Shown: positions 1-8,866, counted from the first letter of the stretch. The stretch is 64,000 bases of DNA from Streptomyces taklimakanensis (GCF_009709575.1 NZ_WIXO01000001.1:4466001-4530000); one strand, 5' to 3'. Translations and numbers: made by a program. Notes: generated by a model not told the origin, from the sequence alone.

Positions 1-742
1 GGGCGGTGGTGTCCCCGACGACCGGGCCGACGACCGGGCCGACGACCGGGCCGTCGTCCGGGACGCGCTGGGGGTCGGTGTCGCCGTCGGTCTCTCCGGC
101 TTCGCCTTCGGAGTGACCTCGGCGGGCGCCGGCCTCACCCTCGCGCAGACCTGTGCGCTCAGCCTGTTGGTCTTCACCGGTGCCTCCCAGTTCGCCCTGG
201 TCGGTGCTCTCGCCGCGGGCGGCACCCCGCTGACCGCGGCCGCCGGGGCCTTCTTCCTCGGTATCCGCAACGCCTTCTACGGGTTGCGACTGTCCGGGCT
301 GCTGGGCCTGTCGCGCGCGGTGCGGCCCCTGGCGGCCCAGTGGGTCATCGACGAGACCGCCGCCGTCGCGCTCGCCCAGCGCGACAGGCGCACGGCGCGG
401 ATCGGGTTCACCGTCACCGGTGTGACCCTCTACCTGCTGTGGAACCTCACCACACTGCTCGGGGCGCTGGGTGCCGAGGCACTGGGCGACACCGGCGCCT
501 GGGGCCTGGACGCGGCGGGTCCGGCCGTCTTCCTGGCCCTGCTCGCCCCCATGTTGCGGACGGCGGTGGAGCGTGCCACGGCGGGGCTCGCGGTGCTGTT
601 GGGCCTGGGACTGCTGCCGGTGCTGCCGGCGGGGGTCCCGGTACTGGCGGCGGCATCGGCCGCGCCCCTGGTCCTGGCGGTGCGGAGGCTGAGCCGGAGG
701 GAGCCGCGCGGGAGGGAACCGCGGGGGAAGGGGGAGCGGTGA
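1..742 (+). CDS. azlC: AzlC family branched-chain amino acid exporter subunit (5' end outside window)
   Basis: The reading frame is already open at the first base, so the true start lies upstream. The visible part begins with a D-D-R-A repeat and then enters the AzlC fold: a Gly/Ala-rich hydrophobic protein with the SQFALVGALAAGG and FFLGIRNAFYG segments typical of the family and several membrane helices. AzlC is the large subunit of an inner-membrane exporter of branched-chain amino acids or analogues and works with AzlD, whose gene follows with a 4-base overlap. The family is clear; the substrate is inferred from the family only. Confidence 0.85.
   Translation, partial: GGGVPDDRADDRADDRAVVRDALGVGVAVGLSGFAFGVTSAGAGLTLAQTCALSLLVFTGASQFALVGALAAGGTPLTAAAGAFFLGIRNAFYGLRLSGLLGLSRAVRPLAAQWVIDETAAVALAQRDRRTARIGFTVTGVTLYLLWNLTTLLGALGAEALGDTGAWGLDAAGPAVFLALLAPMLRTAVERATAGLAVLLGLGLLPVLPAGVPVLAAASAAPLVLAVRRLSRREPRGREPRGKGER
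17..52 (+). repeat. Three perfect 12-bp tandem copies inside azlC
   Basis: The unit GACGACCGGGCC occurs three times head to tail (17-28, 29-40, 41-52) and encodes Asp-Asp-Arg-Ala repeats ahead of the first membrane helix of AzlC. It keeps the frame, so copy-number change would only alter the length of a charged N-terminal tail. Confidence 0.8.
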
Positions 743-1047
743 GCGTGTGGATCGCCATTGGGGCGACGGTCGTCGGTTGCTACCTCGTCAAGCTCCTGGG
801 GCTGTCGGTACCGGCCGGTGCGCTGGAGCGTCCGCTGGTGCGACGGATGGCGGCCCTGTTGCCCGTGGCCCTGTTGGCCGCGTTGACCGCGCAACAGACC
901 TTCGGGGGCGAGGACGGCGCTCTGGTGCTCGACGCCCGTGCCGCGGGGCTCGGGGCGGCGGCGATCGCCCTGGTGCTGCGCGCCCCCTTCCTGGTGGTGG
1001 TGGCCGTCGCGGTCCTGGTCACGGCCGGGGCGCGGGCGCTGGGGTAG
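739..1047 (+). CDS. azlD: AzlD family transporter small subunit
   Basis: A 102-residue hydrophobic protein starting with GTG that overlaps the azlC stop (GTGA), which indicates translational coupling. It has about four predicted membrane helices and the ALERPLVRRMAALLPVALLAALTAQQTF segment typical of AzlD. AzlD is the small partner of AzlC in the exporter, and its size and position fit the family. There is no sign of damage. The transported substrate cannot be read from the sequence. Confidence 0.85.
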   Translation: MSVWIAIGATVVGCYLVKLLGLSVPAGALERPLVRRMAALLPVALLAALTAQQTFGGEDGALVLDARAAGLGAAAIALVLRAPFLVVVAVAVLVTAGARALG

Positions 1048-1122
1048 CGGGGGCGGGACGGCAAGGTCACGCCCACGGCCGTCGGACGTCCGGGAACCGC
1101 GGGACTGCCGGATACTGGGGGC

Positions 1123-1317
1123 ATGCGGTTGACGGTCTTCTGGGAGCGAATGGCGGCTCACTTCGGTGAGGCGTACGCCGACTCCTTCGCGCGTGATCAC
1201 GTGATGTCCGAGCTGGGTGGCCGAACGGTGCACGAGGCCCTGGAGGCGGGGTGGGAGGCGAAGGACGTGTGGCGCGCGGTCTGTACGGCCGTCGAGGTCC
1301 CCGCCGAGCTGAGGTGA
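1123..1317 (+). CDS. DUF3046 domain protein
   Basis: A 64-residue protein beginning MRLTVFWERMAAHFGEAYADSFARDHV and ending with a W-R-A-V motif, matching the small actinobacterial DUF3046 family that usually sits just upstream of recA. Function is unknown. A -10-like GATACT ends six bases before the ATG and there is no Shine-Dalgarno sequence, so the mRNA may be leaderless. It is separated from recA by a 218-base promoter region and is probably not part of the recA transcript. Confidence 0.8.
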   Translation: MRLTVFWERMAAHFGEAYADSFARDHVMSELGGRTVHEALEAGWEAKDVWRAVCTAVEVPAELR

Positions 1318-1400
1318 ACGGGGGACCGCTGGTTGGAACGCTTCTTCAAAAACCGCTCTGACCTGCGGTTCTCGCGTTTTCCACAGAGCTGTGTGACAAC

Positions 1401-1430
1401 TTGACACGGAAATCGAACAGGCATTCTTAT
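1401..1430 (+). promoter_or_regulatory. recA promoter 1 with LexA (SOS) box at 1414-1427
   Basis: CGAACAGGCATTCT at 1414-1427 matches the actinobacterial LexA consensus CGAAC-N4-GTTCG at 12 of 14 positions as I score it. It lies between a TTGACA -35 (1401-1406) and a weak -10 (TCTTAT, 1425-1430), so bound LexA would block the promoter. The -35 and the box are directly visible; the -10 assignment is an inference. Confidence 0.7.
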
Positions 1431-1468
1431 GGTGGAGCCGGACCGCCCGGGGGCGGAGCCCGGCCCGA

Positions 1469-1491
1469 TTGTCAGTGGCAGGCGCTAGCGT
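1469..1491 (+). promoter_or_regulatory. recA promoter 2: LexA-independent DNA-damage promoter (PafBC / RecA-NDp motif)
   Basis: TTGTCAGTG (1469-1477), an 8-base spacer and TAGCGT (1486-1491) match the full TTGTCRGTG-N8-TANNNT motif described for RecA-independent DNA-damage promoters in mycobacteria, where PafBC is the activator. The start codon is 45 bases downstream. Confidence 0.8.
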
Positions 1492-1535
1492 CTTTTGATG
1501 TGAAGCGATCGACTCAAGCAAACCGGGTGGCACCC

Positions 1536-2663
1536 ATGGCAGGAACCGACCGCGAGAAGGCGCTCGACGCCGCGCTCGCACAGATCGAGAGGCAGTTCGG
1601 CAAGGGCGCCGTGATGCGCCTGGGCGAGCGGCCGAACGAGCCCGTCGAGGTCATCCCCACCGGGTCGACCGCCCTCGACGTGGCCCTGGGCGTGGGCGGC
1701 CTGCCGCGCGGCCGGGTCGTCGAGGTCTACGGCCCGGAGTCCTCCGGCAAGACGACCCTGACCCTGCACGCGGTGGCCAACGCCCAGCGGATGGGCGGCA
1801 CGGTGGCCTTCGTGGACGCCGAGCACGCGCTGGACCCGGAGTACGCCAAGCGGCTGGGCGTGGACGTGGACTCCCTGATCCTGTCCCAGCCGGACAACGG
1901 CGAGCAGGCGCTGGAGATCACCGACATGCTCATCCGCTCCGGCGCGCTGGACCTGATCGTGATCGACTCCGTGGCGGCCCTGGTGCCGCGCGCGGAGATC
2001 GAGGGCGAGATGGGCGACTCCCACGTCGGCCTGCAGGCCCGACTGATGAGCCAGGCGCTGCGGAAGATCACCGGCGCGCTCAGCCACTCCAAGACCACCG
2101 CGATCTTCATCAACCAGCTCCGCGAGAAGGTCGGGGTGATGTTCGGCTCGCCGGAGACCACCACCGGTGGGCGGGCGCTGAAGTTCTACGCCTCGGTGCG
2201 GCTGGACATCCGCCGGATCGAGACCCTCAAGGACGGCACCGAGGCGGTCGGCAACCGCACCCGTGTCAAGGTCGTCAAGAACAAGGTCGCGCCGCCCTTC
2301 AAGCAGGCCGAGTTCGACATCCTCTACGGGATCGGCATCAGCCGGGAGGGCGGGCTGATCGACATGGGCGTGGAGCACGGTTTCATCCGCAAGTCCGGTG
2401 CCTGGTACACCTACGAGGGCGATCAGCTGGGTCAGGGCAAGGAGAACGCCCGCACCTTCCTGCGCGACAATCCCGACCTCGCCAACGAGATCGAGAAGAA
2501 GATCAAGGAGAAGCTGGGCATCGGTCCGAAGACCGAGGCGCCCGAGGAGGAGCCGGGCACGGACGCCGCCGGCGCCGACGCGATCACGGTCGCGGCGGCG
2601 AAGACGGTGCCCGCGCCGGTGACCAAGGCCAAGGCCGCCAAGAGCGCCGCTGCCAAGAGCTGA
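1536..2663 (+). CDS. recA: Recombinase RecA
   Basis: A 375-residue RecA: strand-exchange ATPase and co-protease for LexA self-cleavage. Walker A GPESSGKT is at residues 66-73, and the DLIVIDSVAALVPRAEIEGEMGDSHVG core, L2 loop (FINQLREKVGVMFGSPETTTGGRALKFYASVRLDIRR) and C-terminal KNKVAPPFKQAEFDI are all intact. There is no intein, unlike some mycobacterial RecA proteins. The C-terminus ends in an Ala/Lys-rich tail as in other streptomycetes. The ATG at 1536 was chosen because MAGTDREKALDAALAQIERQFGKG is the conserved N-terminus; the frame is open further upstream only through the promoter region. recX follows four bases after the stop. Confidence 0.98.
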   Translation: MAGTDREKALDAALAQIERQFGKGAVMRLGERPNEPVEVIPTGSTALDVALGVGGLPRGRVVEVYGPESSGKTTLTLHAVANAQRMGGTVAFVDAEHALDPEYAKRLGVDVDSLILSQPDNGEQALEITDMLIRSGALDLIVIDSVAALVPRAEIEGEMGDSHVGLQARLMSQALRKITGALSHSKTTAIFINQLREKVGVMFGSPETTTGGRALKFYASVRLDIRRIETLKDGTEAVGNRTRVKVVKNKVAPPFKQAEFDILYGIGISREGGLIDMGVEHGFIRKSGAWYTYEGDQLGQGKENARTFLRDNPDLANEIEKKIKEKLGIGPKTEAPEEEPGTDAAGADAITVAAAKTVPAPVTKAKAAKSAAAKS

Positions 2664-2667
2664 GCCC

Positions 2668-3198
2668 ATGGCGGGACGACAGCAGGAGGGGCCGTCCGAT
2701 CCGGAGGAGCGGGCGCGGGCGATCTGCCTGCGCCTGCTCACCGGAACGCCCCGCACCCGGGGGCAGCTCGCCACCGCACTGCGCAAGAGGGACATCCCCG
2801 ATGACGTCGCCGAGGCGGTGCTGTCCCGGTTCGAGGACGTCGGACTGATCGACGACGCGGCGTTCGCCGACGCCTGGGTGGAGTCCCGTCACCACGGTCG
2901 GGGCCTCGCCCGCCGGGCCCTCGCCCGGGAGTTGCGGAACAAGGGCGTGGACTCCGAGCTGATCGACGACGCCATGGAGCGCCTCGACCCGGAGCAGGAG
3001 GAGCGGACGGCCCGCGCCTTGGTGGAGAGGAAGCTGCGAACCACCAGAGGGCTCGACCGTGACAGGCGACTGCGCAGGCTCGCCGGAATGCTCGCCCGTA
3101 AGGGGTACTCCGAGGGGCTCGCCCTGCGGGTGGTTCGAGAAGCCCTGGAGGCGGAGGGGGAGGACGTGGAGGAGTACCTGCCCCACGGCACGGACTGA
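2668..3198 (+). CDS. recX: RecA regulator RecX
   Basis: A 176-residue all-helical RecX protein made of three-helix repeats, with ICLRLLTGTPRTRGQL, FEDVGLIDDAAFADAWVESR and a C-terminal LARKGYSEGLALRVVREAL segment. RecX binds in the RecA filament groove and inhibits ATPase and strand exchange, preventing RecA excess. It starts four bases after the recA stop and is surely co-transcribed, so it inherits both damage-responsive promoters. Length and position match other Streptomyces recX genes. Confidence 0.92.
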   Translation: MAGRQQEGPSDPEERARAICLRLLTGTPRTRGQLATALRKRDIPDDVAEAVLSRFEDVGLIDDAAFADAWVESRHHGRGLARRALARELRNKGVDSELIDDAMERLDPEQEERTARALVERKLRTTRGLDRDRRLRRLAGMLARKGYSEGLALRVVREALEAEGEDVEEYLPHGTD

Positions 3199-3252
3199 AA
3201 CAGGCCCCGGCGCGGCGTTCGCGGGGCGGATCCCGGGAGGAACGCCACCGTG

Positions 3253-4614
3253 TCAGGGGCCGATCACCGGGGCCGGTGCGGATCCGGCCCCGTCGAGTGC
3301 CTCCGAGGAGGGCGTTCCCGGACGGCGGGGCGGAGCCCCGACCACCGCGGCATGCGCCCACAGCAGGGCGACCGCCAGCAGGACCGTACCGCCGGCCAAC
3401 CAGGGCAGCGGACCGGGCGGCAGGGCACCGGCCACCAGACCGGCGAGGGCGCCGGCCAGTTGTAGGGCCAGGGACTGCACGGACAACGCGGTGGCGCGGC
3501 CCGCGCTGTCGACCCGATGGTGCAGCAACTCGTTCTCGTTGGGACCTGCGGTGCCGAGGCCGAGGTAGACCAGGGCGTAGCCGGTGGCCGCCAGGGACAG
3601 TGCGACCGGACCGGACCACACCACGGTCGCCCCGAGCAGCACCATGCCCGTCGCACCGAGGCCGAGGCCGACCATGACACCCCGCTCGCCGCCGCCGGCC
3701 AGCCGGGCGACCAGCGGGGCGCAGTGGCTGCCCAGGGCGGTACAGACGAATCCGGCGCAGGCGAGCGCGGCGAAGAGCAACGCACCCGACTCGGGCGCGC
3801 CCGTCAGATCGGCGGAGCGCCCCGGTGCCAGCAGTTCGATGGCGGCCAGGGCGGTTCCCGCCGCGGCGGCGCTCAACAGCACCCGGCGGACCAGGGAACT
3901 CCCCACCCCCAGCCGCAAGCCCCCCAGCACGGTGTCCGGTACGTCCCGCAGCATCCCCCGCACACCGGCCGGAGGACGGGGCGGCTCCGGCAGGGCGGTC
4001 AGGACGTACACCGTGAAGACCACCCCGACGGCCGCGCCCAACAGCGCCGGCACCGACAGCGGCGGCACCAGTCCGGAGGTGGCGCCACTCAGTCGGGCAC
4101 CCACGTCCGGCCCGAGCCCCAGCAGCCAGGGCAGTCCGCCGCCGCACAGGGTGCCCACGGCCAGGGCCGCGGCGGACGCGGTACCACCTCGTGCCAGTCC
4201 GGTGCGCAACTCCGCGTCGGGCCCGGAGTGAGCCTGCACGGTGTCGACGTACCAGGCCTCGGCGGGACCGCTGGACAGCGCACGGCCCGTGCCCATCATG
4301 ACCATGGCCAGGGCGAGGACCCACACGGCGGTGCCCAGCGCCAGCAGGACCAGAGCCGCCGTGTTGAGCACTCCCGCGGCGACCAGCACGGCGCGGCGGC
4401 CGACGACGTCGGACAGGCCGCCGGTGGGGAGTTCCAGCACGGTGACGGTCAGGGAGTGCACGGCGAAGAGTCCGGCGACGGTGGCCAGGCTCATGCCGCG
4501 CTCGCCCAACAGCAGGACCTGTGCGGGCAGGTAGAGGCCGACGGGGAGCCAGAACAAGAAGGTGACGGTGGCGAAGCGACGCCGCGCGGTCCCGGGGTCC
4601 GGGGTCGAGGTCAT
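3253..4614 (-). CDS. MFS transporter (probable drug exporter)
   Basis: A 453-residue major facilitator with about 12 predicted membrane helices. The first half carries ELPTGGLSDVVGRRAVLVAAGVLN, matching the MFS loop 2-3 motif G-x-L-[SA]-D-x-x-G-R-R. Its ATG overlaps the stop of the upstream ArsR-type regulator (ATGA), so the two form an operon read away from recX. Such regulator/exporter pairs usually respond to and export a toxic compound; neither ligand nor substrate can be inferred. The gene converges on recX with 54 bases between the stops. Confidence 0.8.
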   Translation of the reverse strand: MTSTPDPGTARRRFATVTFLFWLPVGLYLPAQVLLLGERGMSLATVAGLFAVHSLTVTVLELPTGGLSDVVGRRAVLVAAGVLNTAALVLLALGTAVWVLALAMVMMGTGRALSSGPAEAWYVDTVQAHSGPDAELRTGLARGGTASAAALAVGTLCGGGLPWLLGLGPDVGARLSGATSGLVPPLSVPALLGAAVGVVFTVYVLTALPEPPRPPAGVRGMLRDVPDTVLGGLRLGVGSSLVRRVLLSAAAAGTALAAIELLAPGRSADLTGAPESGALLFAALACAGFVCTALGSHCAPLVARLAGGGERGVMVGLGLGATGMVLLGATVVWSGPVALSLAATGYALVYLGLGTAGPNENELLHHRVDSAGRATALSVQSLALQLAGALAGLVAGALPPGPLPWLAGGTVLLAVALLWAHAAVVGAPPRRPGTPSSEALDGAGSAPAPVIGP

Positions 4615-5297
4615 CGCGCACCGTCCGAGCGGCGGCCGTCGCGGTCGTCGCCCCGCTCGCCGGTGTCGGTGTCGGTGTCGGGCGCTTCGGCGCCGAGGGT
4701 GCCGTCCGGTGCCAACGGCAGTCCGGCCCACAGGAACACGACCTTCTCGGCGCGCGGATCGCGTTCGTCCCGGGCCGCCAGCTCGTCGGCCTTCCGGTGA
4801 ACGGTCTCCTGCAGTTCGGCGAGTGACTCCGGGGTCAGCCGGAGGAGCAGGTCGCTGATGCCGGACGGCTCCACCCACTGCGGTCCCAGCCGTCCGGAGG
4901 CGAGACCCTCCTCGTGGCGGCGCAGGGAGAGTTCCAGATGGTCGAGCTGGACCCTCCGGAGGGCGCCGATGGAGGCCCGGCCGCCGGGGGAGGCGTGCAT
5001 GGCGGCGTTGTCCCAGGAAGTGAGGGAGTCCACCGCGCGCCAGCGGCGCTCCCGTCCGTCCCGGTGCTCGGCCTCGGCGACGAACGCGTACTTGGCCAGC
5101 ACCCGCAGGTGGTAGCTGGTGGAGGCGGAGGATTCGTCGGTGCGGGCGGCGAGCTCGGTCGCGGTCGCCGGGCCGTCCTCCCGCAACAACCCGAGCAGGC
5201 GGACGCGCAGGGGATGGGTGAGCGCCTTCAGCGCCGCGGCGTCCCGTTCGGGATCGAGCACGCGGTCCTGGTGTGGGTGGTCCTGTTCCTCGGTCAT
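4611..5297 (-). CDS. ArsR-family (HTH_20) winged-helix regulator
   Basis: A 228-residue protein with an N-terminal winged helix at about residues 20-90 (ALTHPLRVRLLGLLREDGPATATELAARTDESSASTSYHLRVLAKYAFVAEAE) typical of the metal-independent ArsR-like group that controls neighbouring MFS exporters. No metal-binding Cys cluster is present in the recognition region. The C-terminal part is acidic and low in complexity. The ATG at 5297 is preferred because TACCCT, a good -10, ends six bases before it, predicting a leaderless mRNA; a start seven codons upstream lacks support. It probably represses its own operon with the MFS gene. Confidence 0.78.
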   Translation of the reverse strand: MTEEQDHPHQDRVLDPERDAAALKALTHPLRVRLLGLLREDGPATATELAARTDESSASTSYHLRVLAKYAFVAEAEHRDGRERRWRAVDSLTSWDNAAMHASPGGRASIGALRRVQLDHLELSLRRHEEGLASGRLGPQWVEPSGISDLLLRLTPESLAELQETVHRKADELAARDERDPRAEKVVFLWAGLPLAPDGTLGAEAPDTDTDTGERGDDRDGRRSDGAR

Positions 5298-5437
5298 GGC
5301 GGGAGGGTAGGGCGCCACGACAGAAAGGCAAAACTATTTTTGCAGAATTTCCTTGGTGATGTGAGTGGCGGGCGTGCGTGCGAGGCCGGCCGAGGAGGCG
5401 GAATCCGCCGGGCCGGCCGGGAGAACGCGGCGCGGGC

Positions 5438-7021
5438 TCAGTCGCGGTCCGTCGCGCCGACGGGGTCCCCGGCGGCCAAGAGGGCACCGCGCACCGCCTC
5501 CACACAGGCGCGCAGGTCACCGGTCCGGGCGCCCGGCAGCGCGGCCACCAGGTGTCCGTCCGGACGGACCAGCACGACGGTGTGGGCCGTCGCTCCCGGG
5601 AACTCCTCGGTCACCAGCAACTCCGCGGACATCGGCAGCCGTTCCATCACGGTGGCCAGCTCCGGCATCAGCCCGGCCGTCAGCCAGTGGCGGCTGTCCC
5701 ACACCCGGGTGCCCGGTGCCACCAGCAGCACCAGCAGATCCCGTCCGAGCCGCTCCCACAGCAGTCCCCGGGAGCCGTCCAACGCCGTGACGGGTACGTT
5801 CGGCGTGGGCGCGCCCACGTCCGTCGCCACCGTGACCGCGCCGGGCGCCACCTCCCCGCCCGGCGTCAGCGGCGAGCGCCCGTAGTCGGGCGGGGCGCCC
5901 AGCGCGCCCCGCCCCAGATGTCCGTCCGTCAGCAGCTCCAGCCGCCCCCGGGAGCCGCCGGGCAGCAGGGCGCGCAACCCCCCGCCCCCGCGCACCAGCG
6001 GCAACGCCTGGTCCAGGGCGCGCAGTCGGGCGCCGACCGAGCCGCGGCGCTCGGTCTCGTAGGTGTCCAGCAGCTCGTCCGGTGCCCGGCGGCGCAGGCA
6101 CAGCGCCAGCTTCCAGGCGAGGTTGGCGGCGTCCCGCAGCCCCTCGTCGACGGACCGGGTGCCCAGCGCCCCCAGCAGGTGCGCCGCGTCTCCGGCCAGG
6201 AAGGCGCGTCCCGAGCGCCAGTGCCGCGCCAACCGCTGGTGCGCGGTGTGCACGCCGGTGTCCAGCAGTTCGTACGGCGGTACCTCGCCGCACCAGGCGG
6301 AGAGTGTGCCGCGTATCCGGGCGAGCAGTTCGTCGGGCGTGACCAGGTCGCCGCGCGGCGGAAGCAACCAGTCCAGTCGCCACACGCCGTTGGGCAGGGG
6401 GCGCGCCACCACCTCTTCGGCCACCCCCGGAAGGTCGTGGTGGAGCAGCGCCTCGCCGTCCCACGGCAGTTCGAGGCGGAGCGCCGCCACCGCGTGCCGC
6501 TCGACCGAGGTGCGCCCGGGGAAGCGGATCCCCAGCAGTTTGCGCACGGTGGAGCGGGCGCCGTCACATCCCACCAGGTAGCCGCCGCGCCACCGGGCGC
6601 CGTTCGGGCCGCGGGTGTGCGCGAGGACCCCGTGCGCGTCCTGCTCCAACTCGTCCAGGCGGGCTCCGGTGACGACCCTGGCCAGCGGCTCGCGTTCCAG
6701 CGTGGCCCGCAGACTCCGTTCCAACGCGTACTGCTGGATGTGCACCGGTGAGGTCGAGGCGTCCAACTCCGTCCGTCGCACGACCTGCCGCCGCCGTTCG
6801 GTGCGCCAGGCGGCCCACCGGGCGCCGCCCAACAGCGAGACGTACGCCGCCGTGTCGGGGTGCAGGACGCAGGTTCGGGCCGCACGCTGTTCGACCCGGC
6901 CGTCGCCCCCGTCGAGCACCACCGACGAAACGCCGTGGCGCGCGAGCGCCAGCGACAGCGCGAGTCCGACCGGTCCCGCGCCGACGACGATCACCGGATC
7001 CACGACGGGCGGACCTCGCAC
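5438..7021 (-). CDS. FAD-dependent aromatic hydroxylase (PheA/TfdB-type monooxygenase)
   Basis: A 527-residue flavoprotein. The N-terminus carries the dinucleotide-binding VIVVGAGPVGLALSLALARHG (GxGxxG), the middle has DGARSTVRKLLGI (the DG motif), and GRAFLAGDAAHLL supplies the second FAD contact. The C-terminal third resembles the thioredoxin-like domain of the phenol hydroxylase group. These enzymes use NAD(P)H and O2 to hydroxylate aromatic rings, often in polyketide tailoring or aromatic catabolism. No biosynthetic neighbours are present, so the substrate is unknown. The GTG start gives the complete Rossmann motif; a GTG six codons inside is an alternative. Confidence 0.8.
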   Translation of the reverse strand: MRGPPVVDPVIVVGAGPVGLALSLALARHGVSSVVLDGGDGRVEQRAARTCVLHPDTAAYVSLLGGARWAAWRTERRRQVVRRTELDASTSPVHIQQYALERSLRATLEREPLARVVTGARLDELEQDAHGVLAHTRGPNGARWRGGYLVGCDGARSTVRKLLGIRFPGRTSVERHAVAALRLELPWDGEALLHHDLPGVAEEVVARPLPNGVWRLDWLLPPRGDLVTPDELLARIRGTLSAWCGEVPPYELLDTGVHTAHQRLARHWRSGRAFLAGDAAHLLGALGTRSVDEGLRDAANLAWKLALCLRRRAPDELLDTYETERRGSVGARLRALDQALPLVRGGGGLRALLPGGSRGRLELLTDGHLGRGALGAPPDYGRSPLTPGGEVAPGAVTVATDVGAPTPNVPVTALDGSRGLLWERLGRDLLVLLVAPGTRVWDSRHWLTAGLMPELATVMERLPMSAELLVTEEFPGATAHTVVLVRPDGHLVAALPGARTGDLRACVEAVRGALLAAGDPVGATDRD

Positions 7022-7114
7022 TTCCCGCGGTTCTCACGGACGGTGGGGAGCGTGGGGGGCGGGGGAGTCGGCGAGGAAGAGGCGGCCCGGAACGTGATCA
7101 CAGATGTATGCAAC

Positions 7115-7158
7115 CCACTGCCTGTGCCCCCGTCAAGCGACGGGGGCACAGGCAGTGG
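7115..7158 (-). terminator. Terminator of the gluABCD operon
   Basis: Perfect 20-bp stem (7115-7134 with 7139-7158) and a four-base AAGC loop, 23 bases beyond the gluD stop. It has no U-run, as is usual in streptomycetes. It separates the glutamate operon from the flavin hydroxylase gene. Confidence 0.85.
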
Positions 7159-7181
7159 ACGGGGGGTACGGTGTGCGGCCG

Positions 7182-8093
7182 CTATCCCTTGCGGGCAGGG
7201 GCCTCCACGTGGGGCTCGTCGAACTCCATCTCCGTGTTGGTGTCGGCGTGCAGCACGGCCCCGGCGGACCGCTTGCCGCGCCGGATCCGACCCTCCACCC
7301 AGCTCGCGAGGCTGGTGAGCAGGTAGTTCAGCAGCACGAAGAGCAGCGCGATCACCGTGAAGGCGGCGATGGTGTTGGCGCCGTAGTTGGCGGTGATCAG
7401 ACGGACCTGGCTCAGCAGCTCGGGGTAGTTCAGGAGCGCGCCGCCCAGCGCCGTGTCCTTGACGATCACCACGAGCTGGCTGACCAGGGCCGGGAGCATC
7501 GCGGTGACCGCCTGCGGCAGCAAGACGTAGACCATGGTCTGGCCCTTGCGCATGCCGATCGCCTTGGCCGCGTCGGTCTGGCCCGAGGGCAGCGAGAGGA
7601 TGCCGGCCCGGACGATCTCGGCGATGACCGAGGCGTTGTACAGCACCAGGCCCGTCACCACGGCGTACAGCGGGCGCACCTCGGAGGGGAGGTCGGTGAA
7701 CTGCGCGTATGCCGCGTTGGCGAAGAACATCATCAACAGCACCGGGATGGCGCGGAAGAACTCCACCACGGCGCCGGCGGGACCACGGACCCACTGGTGG
7801 TCGGAGAGCCGCGCCACACCGAACAGCGCGCCCAGCGGGAGCGCGATGACGATGGACAGGGCCGCCGCCTTGAGGGTGTTGAGCAGGCCGGGGATCAGAT
7901 ACGTCGTCCACACCCGGGAGTCGGCGACGAACGGCTCCCACTTCGCCCGGTCGAGCTGGTTCTTGTCGGCCATGGTGGCCAGCACCCACCACAGGACGAG
8001 GGCGAGGAGAACCACGAAGACCACGGAGTAGACGATGTTGCGCGCCTTGGCCCGCGGGCCCGGGGCGTCGTACAGAACGGAGAGGTTGCTCAT
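7182..8093 (-). CDS. gluD: Glutamate ABC transporter permease GluD
   Basis: A 303-residue permease of the HisM/polar amino acid type. After a basic N-terminus come about five helices, with the ABC-contact EAA loop near AEIVRAGILSLPSGQTDAAKAIGMRKGQ. It starts in a 4-base overlap with the end of gluC and is the last gene of the operon before a strong hairpin. With GluC it forms the membrane channel of the glutamate importer. The C-terminus ends in an acidic tail as in other actinobacterial GluD proteins. Assignment rests on family and operon order, which match Corynebacterium and Streptomyces gluABCD. Confidence 0.92.
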   Translation of the reverse strand: MSNLSVLYDAPGPRAKARNIVYSVVFVVLLALVLWWVLATMADKNQLDRAKWEPFVADSRVWTTYLIPGLLNTLKAAALSIVIALPLGALFGVARLSDHQWVRGPAGAVVEFFRAIPVLLMMFFANAAYAQFTDLPSEVRPLYAVVTGLVLYNASVIAEIVRAGILSLPSGQTDAAKAIGMRKGQTMVYVLLPQAVTAMLPALVSQLVVIVKDTALGGALLNYPELLSQVRLITANYGANTIAAFTVIALLFVLLNYLLTSLASWVEGRIRRGKRSAGAVLHADTNTEMEFDEPHVEAPARKG

Positions 8094-8767
8094 CGCTTCA
8101 CCGCCACGCGCTTGCTGACCCAGCCCAGCAGCATGCCGGTCGGGAGTGTCAGGACAACGAATCCGAAGGCGAACATCGCGGAGACCAGGAAGATGGCGTC
8201 GCTCTCGTACTCGATCATCGTCTTCATCAGCGCCGCGGCCTCCGCCACCCCGATGGCGGCCGCCACCGTGGTGTTCTTGGTCAGGGCGATCAGGACGTTC
8301 GCCAGCGGCGCCACCACCGAGCGGAACGCCTGGGGCAGGACGACGAGGGACAGCACCTGGAGGAAGCTCAGCCCCATGGCGCGGGCCGCCTCGGCCTGTC
8401 CGACGGGCACGGTGTTGATGCCGGAGCGCAGCGCCTCACAGACGAAGGTGGCGTGGTAGGCGACCAGTCCGAGCACGGCCAGCCGGAAGCCGATCACCTC
8501 GAAGTCGCCGCCACCGGCCAGCGTGATGCCCAGCGTCTGGAACAGGCCCAGCGAGGCGGCCAGGATGATGACCGTCAACGGGGTGTTCCGCACGACATTG
8601 ACGTAGGCGGTGCCGAAGGCGCGCATCAGCGGCACCGGGCTGACCCGCATGGCGGCCAGGATCGTTCCCCACACCAGGGAGCCGATCGCCGAATAAACGG
8701 TGAGCTGCACCGTCACCCAGAAGGCTCCGAGCACGTCGTACTGCCCGGAATCAAGAAAGTCGAACAC
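8090..8767 (-). CDS. gluC: Glutamate ABC transporter permease GluC
   Basis: A 225-residue permease with the family N-terminus FDFLDSGQYDVLGAFWVTVQLTVYSAIGS and the EAA loop CEALRSGINTVPVGQAEAARAMGLS. I placed the start at the GTG at 8767, where GGGAG sits just upstream and the protein then begins at the conserved FDFL block. A GTG at 8812 would add 15 polar residues but has no ribosome site. It pairs with GluD in the glutamate importer. The 99-base gap from gluB shows no hairpin strong enough to end transcription. Confidence 0.9.
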   Translation of the reverse strand: MFDFLDSGQYDVLGAFWVTVQLTVYSAIGSLVWGTILAAMRVSPVPLMRAFGTAYVNVVRNTPLTVIILAASLGLFQTLGITLAGGGDFEVIGFRLAVLGLVAYHATFVCEALRSGINTVPVGQAEAARAMGLSFLQVLSLVVLPQAFRSVVAPLANVLIALTKNTTVAAAIGVAEAAALMKTMIEYESDAIFLVSAMFAFGFVVLTLPTGMLLGWVSKRVAVKR

Positions 8768-8866
8768 GTTCTCCCGCGCTCTCGCCTCGTCGGATGGCGT
8801 CTCGTCGGACACCGTCGGAGGTGCGGTGTGCCGCCCCCCGCGGACGGCGGCACACCGCGGACGGCG

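Noticed and set aside
3199..3252. Hairpin between recX and the MFS gene
   Set aside because: GCCCCG and CGGGGC can pair over a 12-base loop, but six base pairs is ordinary in DNA of this GC content and weaker than the other terminators here.
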